This document shows, piece by piece, positions 44,444 through 54,218 of a stretch of 64,000 nucleotides of DNA. The translations under genes and the position numbers were made by a program. Origin of the DNA: Mesorhizobium sp. WSM3626 (lineage in GTDB: Bacteria > Pseudomonadota > Alphaproteobacteria > Rhizobiales > Rhizobiaceae); assembly GCF_000513935.1 (NCBI RefSeq), contig NZ_KI911327.1, forward strand, positions 42,039 to 106,038. Reading direction: 5' to 3'. Within the stretch, counting starts at the first letter, position 1. Every line of letters begins with the position of its first letter. Below the pieces are notes generated by a model, which was not told where the DNA came from, made no database searches, and saw nothing but the letters and a program-made list of their open reading frames with translations.

Positions 44444-46888
44444 ATGATTCGTCTCATTGGCTATTTCTTCGGCATCGGCACGACGCTGGCCCTCCTGGCC
44501 GCGGCGGGCGTTGCCCTTTACATCGGCCATGTGGCAAAGGATCTGCCTGACTACGAAGTGCTGGCCAAGTACGAGCCTCCGGTGACCACCCGTATCCACG
44601 CCTCGGATGGCGCGCTGATGGCGGAGTATGCACGGGAACGGCGCCTTTACTTGCCGATCCAGGCCATCCCGGATCGCGTCAAGGCGGCCTTCCTGTCCGC
44701 GGAGGACAAGAACTTCTACAGCCACCCTGGTGTCGACATAACGGGGTTGGCCAGAGCGGTGATGACTTACGTTTCGGGTGGCCCCATGCAGGGTGGCTCG
44801 ACGATCACCCAACAGGTTGCCAAGAACTTCCTGCTGACCAACGAACGCTCCCTGGAACGCAAGGTCAAGGAAGCCATCCTTTCGTTCCGCATCGAGCAGG
44901 CCTATTCCAAGGATCGCATCCTCGAGCTCTATCTCAATGAGATTTTCTTCGGCTTCAACGCCTATGGCGTTGCCGGTGCCGCACTGACCTACTTCGATAA
45001 ATCGGTGAACGAACTGACCGTGGCCGAGGCCGCTTATCTGGCATCGCTCCCGAAAGGTCCGGCCAACTACAATCCCTTCAAGCACGCCGACCGGGCAATT
45101 GAACGGCGAAACTGGGTGATCGGCCAGATGGTCGAAAACGGTTACGTGACCCCTGAAGAGGGCGCGAAGGCGAAGGCCGAGCCGCTTGGCGTTGCTCCGC
45201 GCCGCACCGGCTCCTACCTTTTCGCCGGCGAGTATTTCACGGAAGAGGTTCGTCGGCAGATCATCGCCCGCTACGGCGAGAACGCCCTCTATGAGGGCGG
45301 GCTGTCGATTCGCACCACGCTTGACCCGAAGGTCCAGCTCATTGCCCGCAAGGCGATGCAGAATGGATTGATGAAATACGATACTTTGCGCGGCTATCGC
45401 GGGCCGGTGAAGACGATCGACGTCTCCGGCGACTGGGGTGTGCCATTGGGCGCCGTCAAGGGGCTGGAAGACGTTCCCGAGTGGTCGCTGGCCGTCGTGC
45501 TGGACAGTTCGGCGTCCGGGCTGTCGATCGGCCTGCAGCCTGCACGTCAGGCGTCGGGCGATATCGTGAAGGAACGCGTCGAAGGCACCGTCAGCAAGGA
45601 AGACATGGGCTTTGCCATGCGCCATGTGGTCGACGGCAAGACGGTCAAGGCCAGGTCGCCGGCCGACGTGCTGAAGCCAGGCGACGTCATCTTCGTCCAG
45701 AAGAACGACGGTTCCGACAATGCCTACAGCTTGCGTCAGGTTCCCGAGGTGGCAGGCGGCCTGATCGCGATGGATCCGCACACCGGCCGCGTGCTGGCCA
45801 TGGTCGGCGGTTTCTCTTATTCGCAGTCGGAATTCAACCGCGCCACCCAGGCGATGCGCCAGCCAGGGTCGTCGTTCAAGCCGATCGTCTATTCGGCCGC
45901 GCTCGACAATGGCTATACCCCGGCCTCGGTGATCATGGATGGTCCGATCACCATCCAGAGCGGCAACACAACCTGGACGCCGAAGAACTATGACGGCACG
46001 GTCGCCGGCCCGGCAACGCTGCGTTCCGGCATCGAGAAGTCGCGCAACCTGATGACGGTGCGGCTTGCCAATGACATGGGCATGAAGCTGGTCGTCGAAT
46101 ATGCCGAGCGCTTCGGCGTCTATGATCATCTGGCGCCATACCTGCCGATGGCGCTGGGTTCGGGCGAGACGACCGTCATGCGCATGGTTTCGGCCTATTC
46201 GATCATGGCCAATGGCGGCAAGTCGATCAAACCGACGCTGATCGACCGCATCCAGGACCGCTACGGCAAGACGGTGTTCAAGCAGGATGAGCGTGGCTGC
46301 GAAGGCTGCAACGCGCCCGAATGGAAAAACCAGCCGGAGCCGGAACTGGTCGACAATTCCGAGCAGGTGCTCGATCCGATGACCGCCTACCAGATCACCT
46401 CGATGATGGAAGGTGTCGTCCAGCGCGGCACCGGCGCCACCATCGGCGAGCTTGGCCGCCACATCGCCGGCAAGACCGGCACCACCAACGACGAGAAGGA
46501 CGCCTGGTTCATCGGCTATACGCCGAACCTCGTGGTTGGTCTCTACATGGGCTACGACACGCCGCGCGGCCTTGGCCATGGCGCCACCGGTGGCGGCCTT
46601 GCCGCCCCGATCTTCAAGGATTTCATGCGCGTGGCGCTGGACGGCACGCCCAATGTCGACTTCAAGGTGCCTGACGGCATGAATCTGATCGCCATCAACC
46701 GCAAGACCGGCATGCGCGCCTCCTCGGGCGATCCCGGCACCATCATCGAGGCCTTTAAGCCGGGCACCGGCCCCGCCGACAGCTACTGGGTGATCGGCAT
46801 GGGCGCCGATGGCTCCAACGCTTCCGGCGGCGCACTGTCGCCGCAGGCCAACCAGGCCATCCAGGACGGCGGCGGCGGCCTTTACTGA
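44444..46888 (+). CDS. mrcA: Penicillin-binding protein 1A
   Basis: 814 residues. An N-terminal anchor helix (about 8-28) is followed by the GT51 transglycosylase domain, with the catalytic Glu87 in SAEDKNFYSH and GGSTITQQVAKNF. An OB-like insertion precedes the transpeptidase domain, with Ser476-x-x-Lys479 in GSSFKP, the SxN-type motif region, and KTGTTND. It polymerises and cross-links peptidoglycan. The ATG is preceded by GGAGCGGGT. An intrinsic terminator follows. Confidence 0.96.
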   Translation: MIRLIGYFFGIGTTLALLAAAGVALYIGHVAKDLPDYEVLAKYEPPVTTRIHASDGALMAEYARERRLYLPIQAIPDRVKAAFLSAEDKNFYSHPGVDITGLARAVMTYVSGGPMQGGSTITQQVAKNFLLTNERSLERKVKEAILSFRIEQAYSKDRILELYLNEIFFGFNAYGVAGAALTYFDKSVNELTVAEAAYLASLPKGPANYNPFKHADRAIERRNWVIGQMVENGYVTPEEGAKAKAEPLGVAPRRTGSYLFAGEYFTEEVRRQIIARYGENALYEGGLSIRTTLDPKVQLIARKAMQNGLMKYDTLRGYRGPVKTIDVSGDWGVPLGAVKGLEDVPEWSLAVVLDSSASGLSIGLQPARQASGDIVKERVEGTVSKEDMGFAMRHVVDGKTVKARSPADVLKPGDVIFVQKNDGSDNAYSLRQVPEVAGGLIAMDPHTGRVLAMVGGFSYSQSEFNRATQAMRQPGSSFKPIVYSAALDNGYTPASVIMDGPITIQSGNTTWTPKNYDGTVAGPATLRSGIEKSRNLMTVRLANDMGMKLVVEYAERFGVYDHLAPYLPMALGSGETTVMRMVSAYSIMANGGKSIKPTLIDRIQDRYGKTVFKQDERGCEGCNAPEWKNQPEPELVDNSEQVLDPMTAYQITSMMEGVVQRGTGATIGELGRHIAGKTGTTNDEKDAWFIGYTPNLVVGLYMGYDTPRGLGHGATGGGLAAPIFKDFMRVALDGTPNVDFKVPDGMNLIAINRKTGMRASSGDPGTIIEAFKPGTGPADSYWVIGMGADGSNASGGALSPQANQAIQDGGGGLY

Positions 46889-46905
46889 CGAATTCAAATG
46901 TCCGA

Positions 46906-46940
46906 ATGGGCCAGCCTGAAGGCTGGCCCATTTCGCTTTA
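46906..46940 (+). terminator. Rho-independent terminator after mrcA
   Basis: ATGGGCCAGCC / GGCTGGCCCAT form a perfect 11-base stem around a short loop. The tail TTCGCTTTA is only moderately T-rich. Confidence 0.75.
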
Positions 46941-47012
46941 CACATGGCGGCACCGTCCCTATGTATCGCGCCGACCGAAGCGTCATTCAGCAACAGGACA
47001 AAATATCAGGCC

Positions 47013-48144
47013 ATGCGCGCGGAAACGCAGAATATTGTCGATGAGATCAGGCAGGCGATTACCCTGCTGAGGAGGCATCTTTGACTGGGATCAGGCCATA
47101 AAGCGGCTTGAATACCTGAACGTGCGGGCCGAGGACGCAAGCCTCTGGAACGAACCGCTGGAAGCGCAGAAGCTGATGCGCGAACGCCAGGGCCTCGAGG
47201 AAGGCATCGCGGCGGTCAAGGGCCTGACCCAGGCGCTGGAAGACAATATCGGCCTGATCGAGCTTGGCGAGGAAGAGGGCGACGAAGGCGTTATCGCCGA
47301 GGCCGAGGCCGCGATCCGCTCGATGCAGGGCGAGGCAAAGGCCCGCCAGGTCGAGACGTTGCTCTCGGGCGAGGCCGACGCCAACGACACCTATCTCGAA
47401 ATCCATGCCGGCGCCGGCGGTACCGAAAGCCAGGACTGGGCCTCGATGCTGTTGCGCATGTACACGCGCTGGGCCGAGCGCCGCCGCTTCAAGGTCGAGG
47501 TGCTGGAAGTGCATGACGGCGAAGAGGCCGGCATCAAGTCCGCCACCTTGCTGATCAAGGGTCACAATGCCTATGGCTGGATGAAGACCGAATCCGGCGT
47601 CCACCGCCTGGTGCGCATCTCACCCTATGACAGCAATGCGCGCCGTCATACGTCCTTCTCCAGCGTCTGGGTCTATCCCGTCGTCGACGACAGGATAGAG
47701 ATCGACGTCTCCGAATCCGACGTGCGCATCGATACCTATCGTTCGTCCGGCTCGGGCGGCCAGCACGTCAACACCACCGATTCGGCCGTGCGCATCACCC
47801 ATATCGCCACCGGCATCGCGGTCGCCTGCCAGGCCGAACGCTCGCAGCACAAGAACAAGGCCAAGGCTTGGGAAATGCTGCGCTCGCGGCTCTACGAGGA
47901 AGAGCTTAAGAAGCGCGAAGCGGTCGCCAACGCGACCGAGGCGTCGAAGAGCGATATCGGCTGGGGCCACCAGATCCGTTCCTACGTGCTGCAGCCCTAT
48001 CAGTTGGTGAAGGATCTGCGCACCGGCGTCGAAAGCACCAACCCGTCTAGCGTGCTCGATGGCGACCTCGACGACTTCATGGAAGCCTCGCTGTCGCAAC
48101 GCATCGAGGGCGGCGCGGGCGAAGTGGTAGCCGACCTGGATTAG
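47013..48144 (+). CDS. prfB: Peptide chain release factor 2 with programmed +1 frameshift
   Basis: 376 residues across a frameshift. The first 23 codons (ATG 47013) end in CTT-TGA; a +1 shift at 47082 continues in the second frame at 47083 to 48144. The recoding signal is complete: a Shine-Dalgarno-like AGGAGG at 47070-47075, then CTT-TGA-C. Frame 2 carries the RF2 hallmark GGQ (SSGSGGQHVN). RF2 itself reads UGA stops, so scarcity of RF2 increases shifting and hence its own synthesis. It is therefore not an authentic disruption. Confidence 0.97.
47079..47085 (+). promoter_or_regulatory. prfB: prfB programmed frameshift site
   Basis: Sequence AGGAGG-CAT-CTT-TGA-C, with the SD-like stimulator three bases upstream of the slippery CTT codon, the same layout as the E. 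coli site. The shift skips one T so that reading continues GAC-TGG. Confidence 0.95.
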
Positions 48145-48744
48145 GTTGCTCATGCGGGCAATGACGGCGAGCTCGTCGCAAAAGCAGACGTATCGCCGTG
48201 CGGCGAGCGGTTGATCACACGCTTTAGCCGGTGCCAGCAACAAGCGCGCCGGCCATCGCAAGGTTTCTGATCGGCGTATTGCTCTCGTGCGGGATGGGGT
48301 CTTTTCCTGTCCCCACAATGGGCGCGTCGCATGTTTGCCGTTCATCCGACCACCCACATCTTGGTGGACTGCAGGGCGGCTGGTTCTCCATCGCGGACGA
48401 TCTGCGGCAATGGCATCGGCAATCAAGAGCATGTGATTGCGCGCATCTGACGATCGGCCGGCTGGAACCACTCCGGATCAATCCCGTTGTTTGCATGCCC
48501 CGCCTGCCGGGAACAAACCTGGCCTGAATCTCGTCAGCGGTAGCAGTATGTCATGCGCGTGCGCCCATATCCGGGCGCTGCGGCTTCTTGCGTCGACCAA
48601 GGAATCAGCCCAGCATCCAAACGCTGGGGGACAAAAAGCATTTATGGCCGGACGCGGCATATCTGCGACTGACGATCCGGCCACTGGGAAGACACGTTCC
48701 GGGAACGGGCAGGCGAAATGCTTGACGCTCGAAAGGAACGTCCT
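48145..48744. other. Intergenic region with no recognisable gene
   Basis: About 600 bases between prfB and an exported-protein gene. Short open frames exist on both strands, but none has a supported start, ribosome-binding site or family resemblance. No clear hairpin or repeat was seen. Confidence 0.5.
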
Positions 48745-49122
48745 ATGTCCGCTGCCACGCCCAGATCGGCCCGAGCCGTTCAACCGGTCGGCCGACTCAT
48801 GTTTTCCCTGTTCGCCGTCGGCGTGATCGCGATGTTCGCGCCAGCTGCCTTTGCTCATGACGCCAAGCCCACGGCGGCAAAGCCGCAGGGTTGGAGCTAT
48901 CCATTCGCCTGCTGCGCCAACTATGACTGTCGTGCCACGCATACCGGCGAGGTGCTGGAGAAACCCGAGGGGTACGTGATCGCCGGCACCGGCGAGGTGG
49001 TTCCCATGACGGACAAGCGCATCAAGGACAGCCCTGACGGCGAGTTTCACTGGTGCGCTCATCAGGCCGGTCTTGACGCCGGCAAGACGATATGCCTGTT
49101 CGTGCCGCCGCGCTCTTTTTGA
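48745..49122 (+). CDS. Exported cysteine-containing hypothetical protein
   Basis: 125 residues. A signal peptide (about 16-37) is followed by a mature domain with four to five cysteines: YPFACCANYDC near 54-64, FHWCAHQ and KTICLF near the end. These probably form disulfides in the periplasm. The segment PDGEFHWCAHQAG is distinctive and recurs in rhizobial proteins I cannot name. AAAGGA lies ahead of ATG 48745. Confidence 0.68.
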   Translation: MSAATPRSARAVQPVGRLMFSLFAVGVIAMFAPAAFAHDAKPTAAKPQGWSYPFACCANYDCRATHTGEVLEKPEGYVIAGTGEVVPMTDKRIKDSPDGEFHWCAHQAGLDAGKTICLFVPPRSF

Positions 49123-49227
49123 TGCTGCGCCGGCGGCCAACGCCATTCGGCAGACGCGTCTGCTGACGGACGGTTGTCAGGATCGCTTCTTTATGGTGCC
49201 TTGCCGCTTGGGCGAGAGGTGATGTTC

Positions 49228-49596
49228 ATGGCCATCAAGGGAAGCTGCCACTGCAAGGCGACGATATTCGAGGTGTCGGAGGCGCCGCGGACGGTGACAC
49301 AATGCACCTGTTCGTTCTGCTCGAAACGCGGCTCGCTCTGGGCCTATTACACCCCGTCCCAGTTCAAGCTCATCACGCCGCTGAAGAACGTTTCCTTCTA
49401 CCAATGGGGCTCGAAGACCGTAAAGCATGGTTTTTGCGCAACCTGCGGCTGCGGCACCTTCACCGAAACGCCGGACTGGTCGACCGGCGAGCCGGATTTC
49501 GACAATCCGAAGATCAGCGTCAACTCGCGGCTGTTCGATGACTTCGACCTCGACAAGGTCGAAGTGGTGGTCATTGACGGCAAGAATCTCTGGTAG
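49228..49596 (+). CDS. GFA family (glutathione-dependent formaldehyde-activating-like) protein
   Basis: 122 residues. Zinc-binding cysteines occur in the GFA order: GSCHCKATIF at the start, CTCSFCSKRG in the middle and FCATCGCGTF later. Members of this fold are usually annotated by similarity to a formaldehyde-activating enzyme, but most have unknown substrates. GAGAGG is eight bases before ATG 49228; ATG 49222 is less well spaced. Monocistronic. Confidence 0.88.
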   Translation: MAIKGSCHCKATIFEVSEAPRTVTQCTCSFCSKRGSLWAYYTPSQFKLITPLKNVSFYQWGSKTVKHGFCATCGCGTFTETPDWSTGEPDFDNPKISVNSRLFDDFDLDKVEVVVIDGKNLW

Positions 49597-49748
49597 CCCG
49601 CCAAGGTGCTTCGATGCGCAACGGACCCGGGGGAAAAGCCGCGACGGCCACTTTTCCCGTTCCGTTTTTCGCCGCATTTCATGGTACAAGTCGCGACAAG
49701 GGCTGATTTGGCGCCAGCGTAAGGCGTGACTTGGAGAGGGACCATCCT

Positions 49749-50399
49749 ATGAAGAAGACCGTGCTCGTCGTTATGGCGACGGCTCTGCTCGTGACCGCGT
49801 GCACCACCACCGATCCGTATACGGGCGACCAGAAGATTTCCAACACGGCCGCGGGGGCGGGTCTTGGCGCCCTGGCAGGCGCCAGCCTTGGTCTGCTTGC
49901 CGGCGGAAATGACCGCCGCAATGCGCTGATCGGCGCCGGCATCGGCGCGCTGGCAGGGGGCGCCATCGGCGCCACCATGGACCAGAACGAGGCTGAATTG
50001 CGCCGGCAGCTCGAGGGCACCGGCGTCAGTGTCACCCGTAGCGGCGACCAGATCATCCTCAACATGCCGTCCGACATCACCTTCAACACCGACCAGGACG
50101 CGGTGAAGCCCGGCTTCTACCAGGTGCTGAATTCGGTGGCGCTGGTGCTGAAGAAGTTCAAGCAGACCACGGTCGACGTTTTCGGCCATACCGATTCGAC
50201 CGGTGGCGACCAGCACAATTTCGATCTGTCGCAGCGCCGTGCGCTGGCGGTCGCGAATTATCTGTCCGGCCAGGGCGTCGATCAGCGCCGCTTCGCCGTC
50301 ACCGGATTTGGCAAGACGCGGCCCGTCGCCTCCAATGCCACAGCCGAGGGCCGGGCCCAGAACCGACGCGTCGAGATCCAGCTGTCGCCGCTCACCTGA
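49749..50399 (+). CDS. OmpA-family lipoprotein
   Basis: 216 residues. A lipoprotein signal with lipobox VTAC (Cys18) is followed by a glycine-zipper-like segment (about 36-78, AGAGLGALAGASLGLLAGG). The C-terminal OmpA domain (about 100-215) has DVFGHTDSTGGDQHNFDLSQRRA and GFGKTRPVASN. It is expected to anchor the outer membrane to peptidoglycan (YiaD-like). A good terminator lies just after it. Confidence 0.93.
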   Translation: MKKTVLVVMATALLVTACTTTDPYTGDQKISNTAAGAGLGALAGASLGLLAGGNDRRNALIGAGIGALAGGAIGATMDQNEAELRRQLEGTGVSVTRSGDQIILNMPSDITFNTDQDAVKPGFYQVLNSVALVLKKFKQTTVDVFGHTDSTGGDQHNFDLSQRRALAVANYLSGQGVDQRRFAVTGFGKTRPVASNATAEGRAQNRRVEIQLSPLT

Positions 50400-50420
50400 G
50401 CAGAATCGCGTCTCATGCGA

Positions 50421-50449
50421 AAAACGGCCCCCATCGGGGCCGTTTTTTT
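50421..50449 (+). terminator. Rho-independent terminator after the OmpA-like gene
   Basis: AAAACGGCCCC / GGGGCCGTTTT hairpin with a T7 tail, 21 bases after the stop codon. Confidence 0.92.
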
Positions 50450-50649
50450 ATCCAGGCGTATTTTGGCGCCCGGTTCATGACGGCAGCCAAATAAAATTAG
50501 CAATATCTAATAAGTGCTTTTCCGCAGCCGTGGAAAGGATTAGCATCGACGCTGTTCCAGAGGGGATGGGGCGGTTTAATCGGCCGCGCAATCAATATCT
50601 TTGCCGCCTCGGTCTTGCACGGCCAGATCATGAAATCTGGGAGGAATGC

Positions 50650-51255
50650 ATGACAAGAACAGCCAGTCTTGGGCGCTGCGGCGTCCTCGCTTTGACAAGC
50701 GTTGTAGGTGCATGGTTAGGCCTCGCCACGGCTCATGCCGAGGACGCCAACAAGGCCGACATCGACGCGTTGAAGAAATCGCTCGCCAAATATCAGGACT
50801 ACACCGCCGCCGTCCGCGATCTCTACCTGTCGACGGTCGGCTGCGTCTATTACAGCGGAGAAAAGATACCCGGCTCCATGGATTATCCGAAGGGCGCCAT
50901 GGGCATCCATTTCGTCAACGTTCCAAGTGTCGGCCAGAAACTAGATCCGATGCATCCCAATGTATTGATCTACGAACCAACGAAAAAAGGCCTGCATTTG
51001 GTTGGGGTGGAGTGGCTGGTGCCGCTGACCCCGGACGTCAAGGAGCCACCAAAGCTGTTTGGTCAAACCTTCATGGGCCCGATGGAGGGGCACTACCCGC
51101 TGATCCCGAAGGAGTTCGTCCACTACGATCTTCATGCCTGGCTCGATGACAATCCGAACGGCATGTTCAGTCCGACGAATCCGAAGGTGAAATGCGACAA
51201 GGCCGAGTTTCCGATGCTGGAAAAACCGACCAAGATGATGCCCGGACCGATGTAA
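50650..51255 (+). CDS. Exported hypothetical protein
   Basis: 201 residues. A signal peptide ends near residue 30 (ATAHAEDA). The mature protein has a helical start (DIDALKKSLAKYQDY), then G-x-H-F-V-N and YPLIPKEFVHYDLHAWLDDNPNGMFSP towards the end. The H-Y-D-L-H-A-W-L motif is shared by bacterial proteins of unknown role. GGGAGG precedes ATG 50650. It lies 51 bases upstream (convergent) of the DegT gene end. Confidence 0.65.
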   Translation: MTRTASLGRCGVLALTSVVGAWLGLATAHAEDANKADIDALKKSLAKYQDYTAAVRDLYLSTVGCVYYSGEKIPGSMDYPKGAMGIHFVNVPSVGQKLDPMHPNVLIYEPTKKGLHLVGVEWLVPLTPDVKEPPKLFGQTFMGPMEGHYPLIPKEFVHYDLHAWLDDNPNGMFSPTNPKVKCDKAEFPMLEKPTKMMPGPM

Positions 51256-51306
51256 CCGAGCAACTGGGTCAGGGCGGTCGCCGTTTCACGGAAACGCCGA
51301 ACCGCT

Positions 51307-52440
51307 CTAACTCTTTGTTTTGGCAGCTGCTTCTGCGACGATTCCGCAGATACGGAAGATCGTTTCATCGGCAAGATCGGTCGAGCAGGGTAGTCCCAGT
51401 TGCGTCGCCACCAGCATGTCCGTGACCGGCAGAGGCATCCTGGGAAGATGTTCGAAGGCTACGTGCCGGTGCAGACCGCCGCCCCACCACCGGCGCACGC
51501 CAATCCCTGCTTTCGACAGCGCTTTGATTTCACCGTCCATCAAACCAGGCGGCAGGCCAATAGTGACGGTGGAGGAGATCCATTTTTCACCGAAGCCTTC
51601 AGGCAAACTCAACTCGGAAATCGACCCCAGCGCGCGGCGATAGCCTGTAGCAACGCGTTTATAGGCGGCACGCGTATGCGGCCAAGCTTCGAGCGCGGCC
51701 AGGCCGACGGCCGAGCCATATTCGCTGAGCTTCCCGTTCAATGCGGGCGAGGTAGCCTCGCGAGAATTTGCGAAGCCAAAATTGGCCGCCTTCCCAATCT
51801 CCTCGATCAGGGAGCCGTCGTTGGACGCGACGAAGCAACCTTCGCCGATACCAAGTGTCTTGGTGGCATGCAGGCTGACGACTGCCGGAACCCGCGATGC
51901 TCTCAACGTGTCGAAGGCTGCGGCCGCGTCGATTACCACGGAAAGACCGGTGTCGTTCTTGAACCGATCCCAGTTTCCGGGTCCCATCGGGCAGCCGAAT
52001 GGCATCACCGGCATGACTGCTCCGACCTTGCCGGGTGCTTGGCGGATGAGTTCCGCGGCGGCCTCGGGCAACAATTGCTGGGTGCTCAGGTCTACATCGA
52101 CAAGCCAGGGCACGAGCCCTGCAACAACCGCCGCGTGCGCGCTGGCGGCGAAGGTCCAGGACGGCATCATGCAGAGACTGCCCCTCGCCGGCTTCTGTGC
52201 CATCAATGCCAGAGCTAAGCCCAGCGTTGCATTTGCTAGGCATACCACATGGTTCGCACTTACGTGAACCTTGAGAACTTCCTGGAATCGCTGATTCAGC
52301 GGACCGTTGTTGCTGTACCAGCGGTTTGCGTCGATCTCACGCAGATAGGGCAGAATATCGTCCGCCATCGGCAGGCGCGGGCGCGCGACCGGGATATCAG
52401 GCGGCGGGTCGGGATCGGCATCCCACAATTGACTCGTCAT
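51307..52440 (-). CDS. DegT/DnrJ/EryC1/StrS-family aminotransferase
   Basis: 377 residues. Fold type I sugar aminotransferase. Lys194 in SLHATKTLGIGEG is the expected PLP lysine, Asp171 in VIDAAAAF contacts the pyridine ring, and PSWTFAASAHA at about 93-103 matches the SFTF-type motif. These enzymes put an amino group on a nucleotide-linked keto-sugar. Its start overlaps the end of the upstream radical SAM gene (ATGA), so both are made together. Confidence 0.9.
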   Translation of the reverse strand: MTSQLWDADPDPPPDIPVARPRLPMADDILPYLREIDANRWYSNNGPLNQRFQEVLKVHVSANHVVCLANATLGLALALMAQKPARGSLCMMPSWTFAASAHAAVVAGLVPWLVDVDLSTQQLLPEAAAELIRQAPGKVGAVMPVMPFGCPMGPGNWDRFKNDTGLSVVIDAAAAFDTLRASRVPAVVSLHATKTLGIGEGCFVASNDGSLIEEIGKAANFGFANSREATSPALNGKLSEYGSAVGLAALEAWPHTRAAYKRVATGYRRALGSISELSLPEGFGEKWISSTVTIGLPPGLMDGEIKALSKAGIGVRRWWGGGLHRHVAFEHLPRMPLPVTDMLVATQLGLPCSTDLADETIFRICGIVAEAAAKTKS

Positions 52441-54110
52441 GAAGCCCTGCTGTCGGCAGTCCTGGGCAGGTAGAGATCTTCATTGACCGGCAATGGTCGC
52501 AAGGTTTCGGGCCGGCTGCTGCCGATCTGGAATCGGATACTGGTTTGCGAGATGGTGTAAAAATGCCAATGATCGGCGCAAAGCAGCACGAAACTGGCGA
52601 ATGGTATCGCCTCGCGACCGCAGAGACGGCGGTTGCGGCGCCAATGCCTGACATAGGCGCTGCCGAGCGATATAGCGTGTTGTTTGACGATAAGAGTTCC
52701 AGCCAAGCGCGCGGCCATCAGAAAAGCCCCGGTCAGTTCCGCAAGCCGCCCCATGCCAGAGCGTTTTCTCCCGATCTGGGCCGCCTGAGATGCCCGGCTG
52801 CGACGGAAGCCCGGCGATCCAGCATAGCCATCGACCAAGCGATCGAAATAGGCTTCAGGCTCATACAAACGCCGTACCAATCTGTCGTAACCTGTCTTGA
52901 GGACGTCGCGGGTCATGTTCTTGGGATGGAAGCTGACATGAGGGTCGCTGAGATCCAGTCGGCCTTCAGTCCTCAGCCGCTCGTAAAGCGGCGTCGTCGG
53001 AATCGGGCACAGGATCGCAACCGACACTGGCGCGATGCCGCTTTGCTGAATAAACTCGAACTGCTCGTTGAAGATCGCTTCATCATCGGCGTCGAAACCG
53101 ACAATGAAGCCGGCGTGAATGACCAGCCCCTTGTTGCGGATGCGTTGCAATTTCTCGATCATGGAGTCGCCGCGGACGTTCTGAACCTTCCTGGCTTCGG
53201 CCAATGATGACGTGCGAGGCGATTCGATTCCGACGAAGACCTGCCGGAAATTGGCCAGCCGCATCAGATCGAGCATTTCCTCGTCATCGCTCAGATTGAT
53301 GCTGGCCTCGGTGGAGAAGACGAGCGGGTAGTTGTTCGCCTGCTGCCAATCGATCAGAACGCGCAGCAGTTCCTTGGCCTTGGCCTTGTTGCCGATAAAA
53401 TTATCGTCGACTAGGAAGCAGGTGCTGAACCCGGCTTTCACGATTGCTTCGAACTCGAGGACCATTTGCGCCGGCGTCTTAAGGCGTGGGCGGCGACCGA
53501 AAATGGTGATGATGTCGCAGAATTCGCACAGGAAGGGGCAGCCCCGCGAAAACTGCAGCGATGCGACCATGTAGCGTCCAGCTTTCAGCAGATCGTATCG
53601 CGGCGTCGGTACTGTCTCCATGTTCGTTTTGGCGTCTTGCTCGTAACGCCGGTGGACTGCCTCGCCCCGGGCGAAAGCCGTCAGGAAGCGCGGCCACGTC
53701 TCTTCGGCCTCACCGACGAAGCGCACGTCACAGTGATCGACAAACTCCGATTCCGATACAGAGACGTAGGGGCCGCCGACCACTGTGGTAACCGGAAGAT
53801 CTCGGAGCCGGTCAAGGATTGCGAACATGCGGTCGCGCTGCACGATCATGCCGGTCACGCCAACGATGTCGAAATCTGTGAGGTGTTCGAAATCGATATC
53901 CTCGACATTCTCGTCGACCAGAACGATTTCGCAGTGGTCGGGAGCAAGGGCCGCCAGTGCCGGCAGAGACCCCGTCACGATCCAGCTACGCTTGCCGCCG
54001 GGCAGAATGGAAAGGACTTCATCGCGAGTCCATACGGAAGGATGGAAACGTGGATTGATCAGACAAACGCGAAGCTGGCGTGGCGAAGGCGAGGCCGGAC
54101 TGTGCATCAT
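52437..54110 (-). CDS. B12-binding-domain radical SAM protein (DUF4070-like C-terminus)
   Basis: 557 residues. A cobalamin-binding-type Rossmann domain (about 14-150, ending VVGGPYVSVSESEF near 110-123) is followed by the radical SAM core with CPFLCEFC (Cys191, Cys195, Cys198) binding the 4Fe-4S cluster. IPTTPLYERLRTEGRL marks the start of a DUF4070-like region, as in hopanoid-modifying HpnP/HpnR relatives. The C-terminal approximately 130 residues are Arg-rich and unfamiliar. Such enzymes typically methylate unactivated carbons or cut C-C bonds. Substrate is unknown; context suggests a sugar or lipid-linked intermediate. Confidence 0.85.
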   Translation of the reverse strand: MMHSPASPSPRQLRVCLINPRFHPSVWTRDEVLSILPGGKRSWIVTGSLPALAALAPDHCEIVLVDENVEDIDFEHLTDFDIVGVTGMIVQRDRMFAILDRLRDLPVTTVVGGPYVSVSESEFVDHCDVRFVGEAEETWPRFLTAFARGEAVHRRYEQDAKTNMETVPTPRYDLLKAGRYMVASLQFSRGCPFLCEFCDIITIFGRRPRLKTPAQMVLEFEAIVKAGFSTCFLVDDNFIGNKAKAKELLRVLIDWQQANNYPLVFSTEASINLSDDEEMLDLMRLANFRQVFVGIESPRTSSLAEARKVQNVRGDSMIEKLQRIRNKGLVIHAGFIVGFDADDEAIFNEQFEFIQQSGIAPVSVAILCPIPTTPLYERLRTEGRLDLSDPHVSFHPKNMTRDVLKTGYDRLVRRLYEPEAYFDRLVDGYAGSPGFRRSRASQAAQIGRKRSGMGRLAELTGAFLMAARLAGTLIVKQHAISLGSAYVRHWRRNRRLCGREAIPFASFVLLCADHWHFYTISQTSIRFQIGSSRPETLRPLPVNEDLYLPRTADSRAS

Positions 54111-54218
54111 GTTTGAGCCGATCTGGACCGAGATGAGGAAACCAAAGTATCACGCCGGTAACAGCGTGGTATACAAAGCCATGCCGAACGTATACGCCGA
54201 TTTCATGAGATATTACAA
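54111..54218. promoter_or_regulatory. Divergent promoter region of the glycan-type cluster
   Basis: 108 bases, AT-richer than the surrounding genes, separating the leftward radical SAM/aminotransferase unit from the rightward five-gene unit. Any promoters for both arms must lie here or overlap the gene ends. I could not define -35/-10 boxes with certainty. Confidence 0.5.

Noticed and set aside
44363..46993. 876-codon open frame antisense to PBP1A
   Set aside because: Mirror of a strongly biased, clearly real PBP1A gene; no similarity and no start signal.
47013..47084. prfB as a frame-disrupted pseudogene
   Set aside because: The shift sits exactly at the conserved RF2 recoding motif, so it is regulated frameshifting.
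48231..48527. 98-codon frame in the gap after prfB
   Set aside because: No ribosome-binding site, no domain and irregular codon use; treated as chance.
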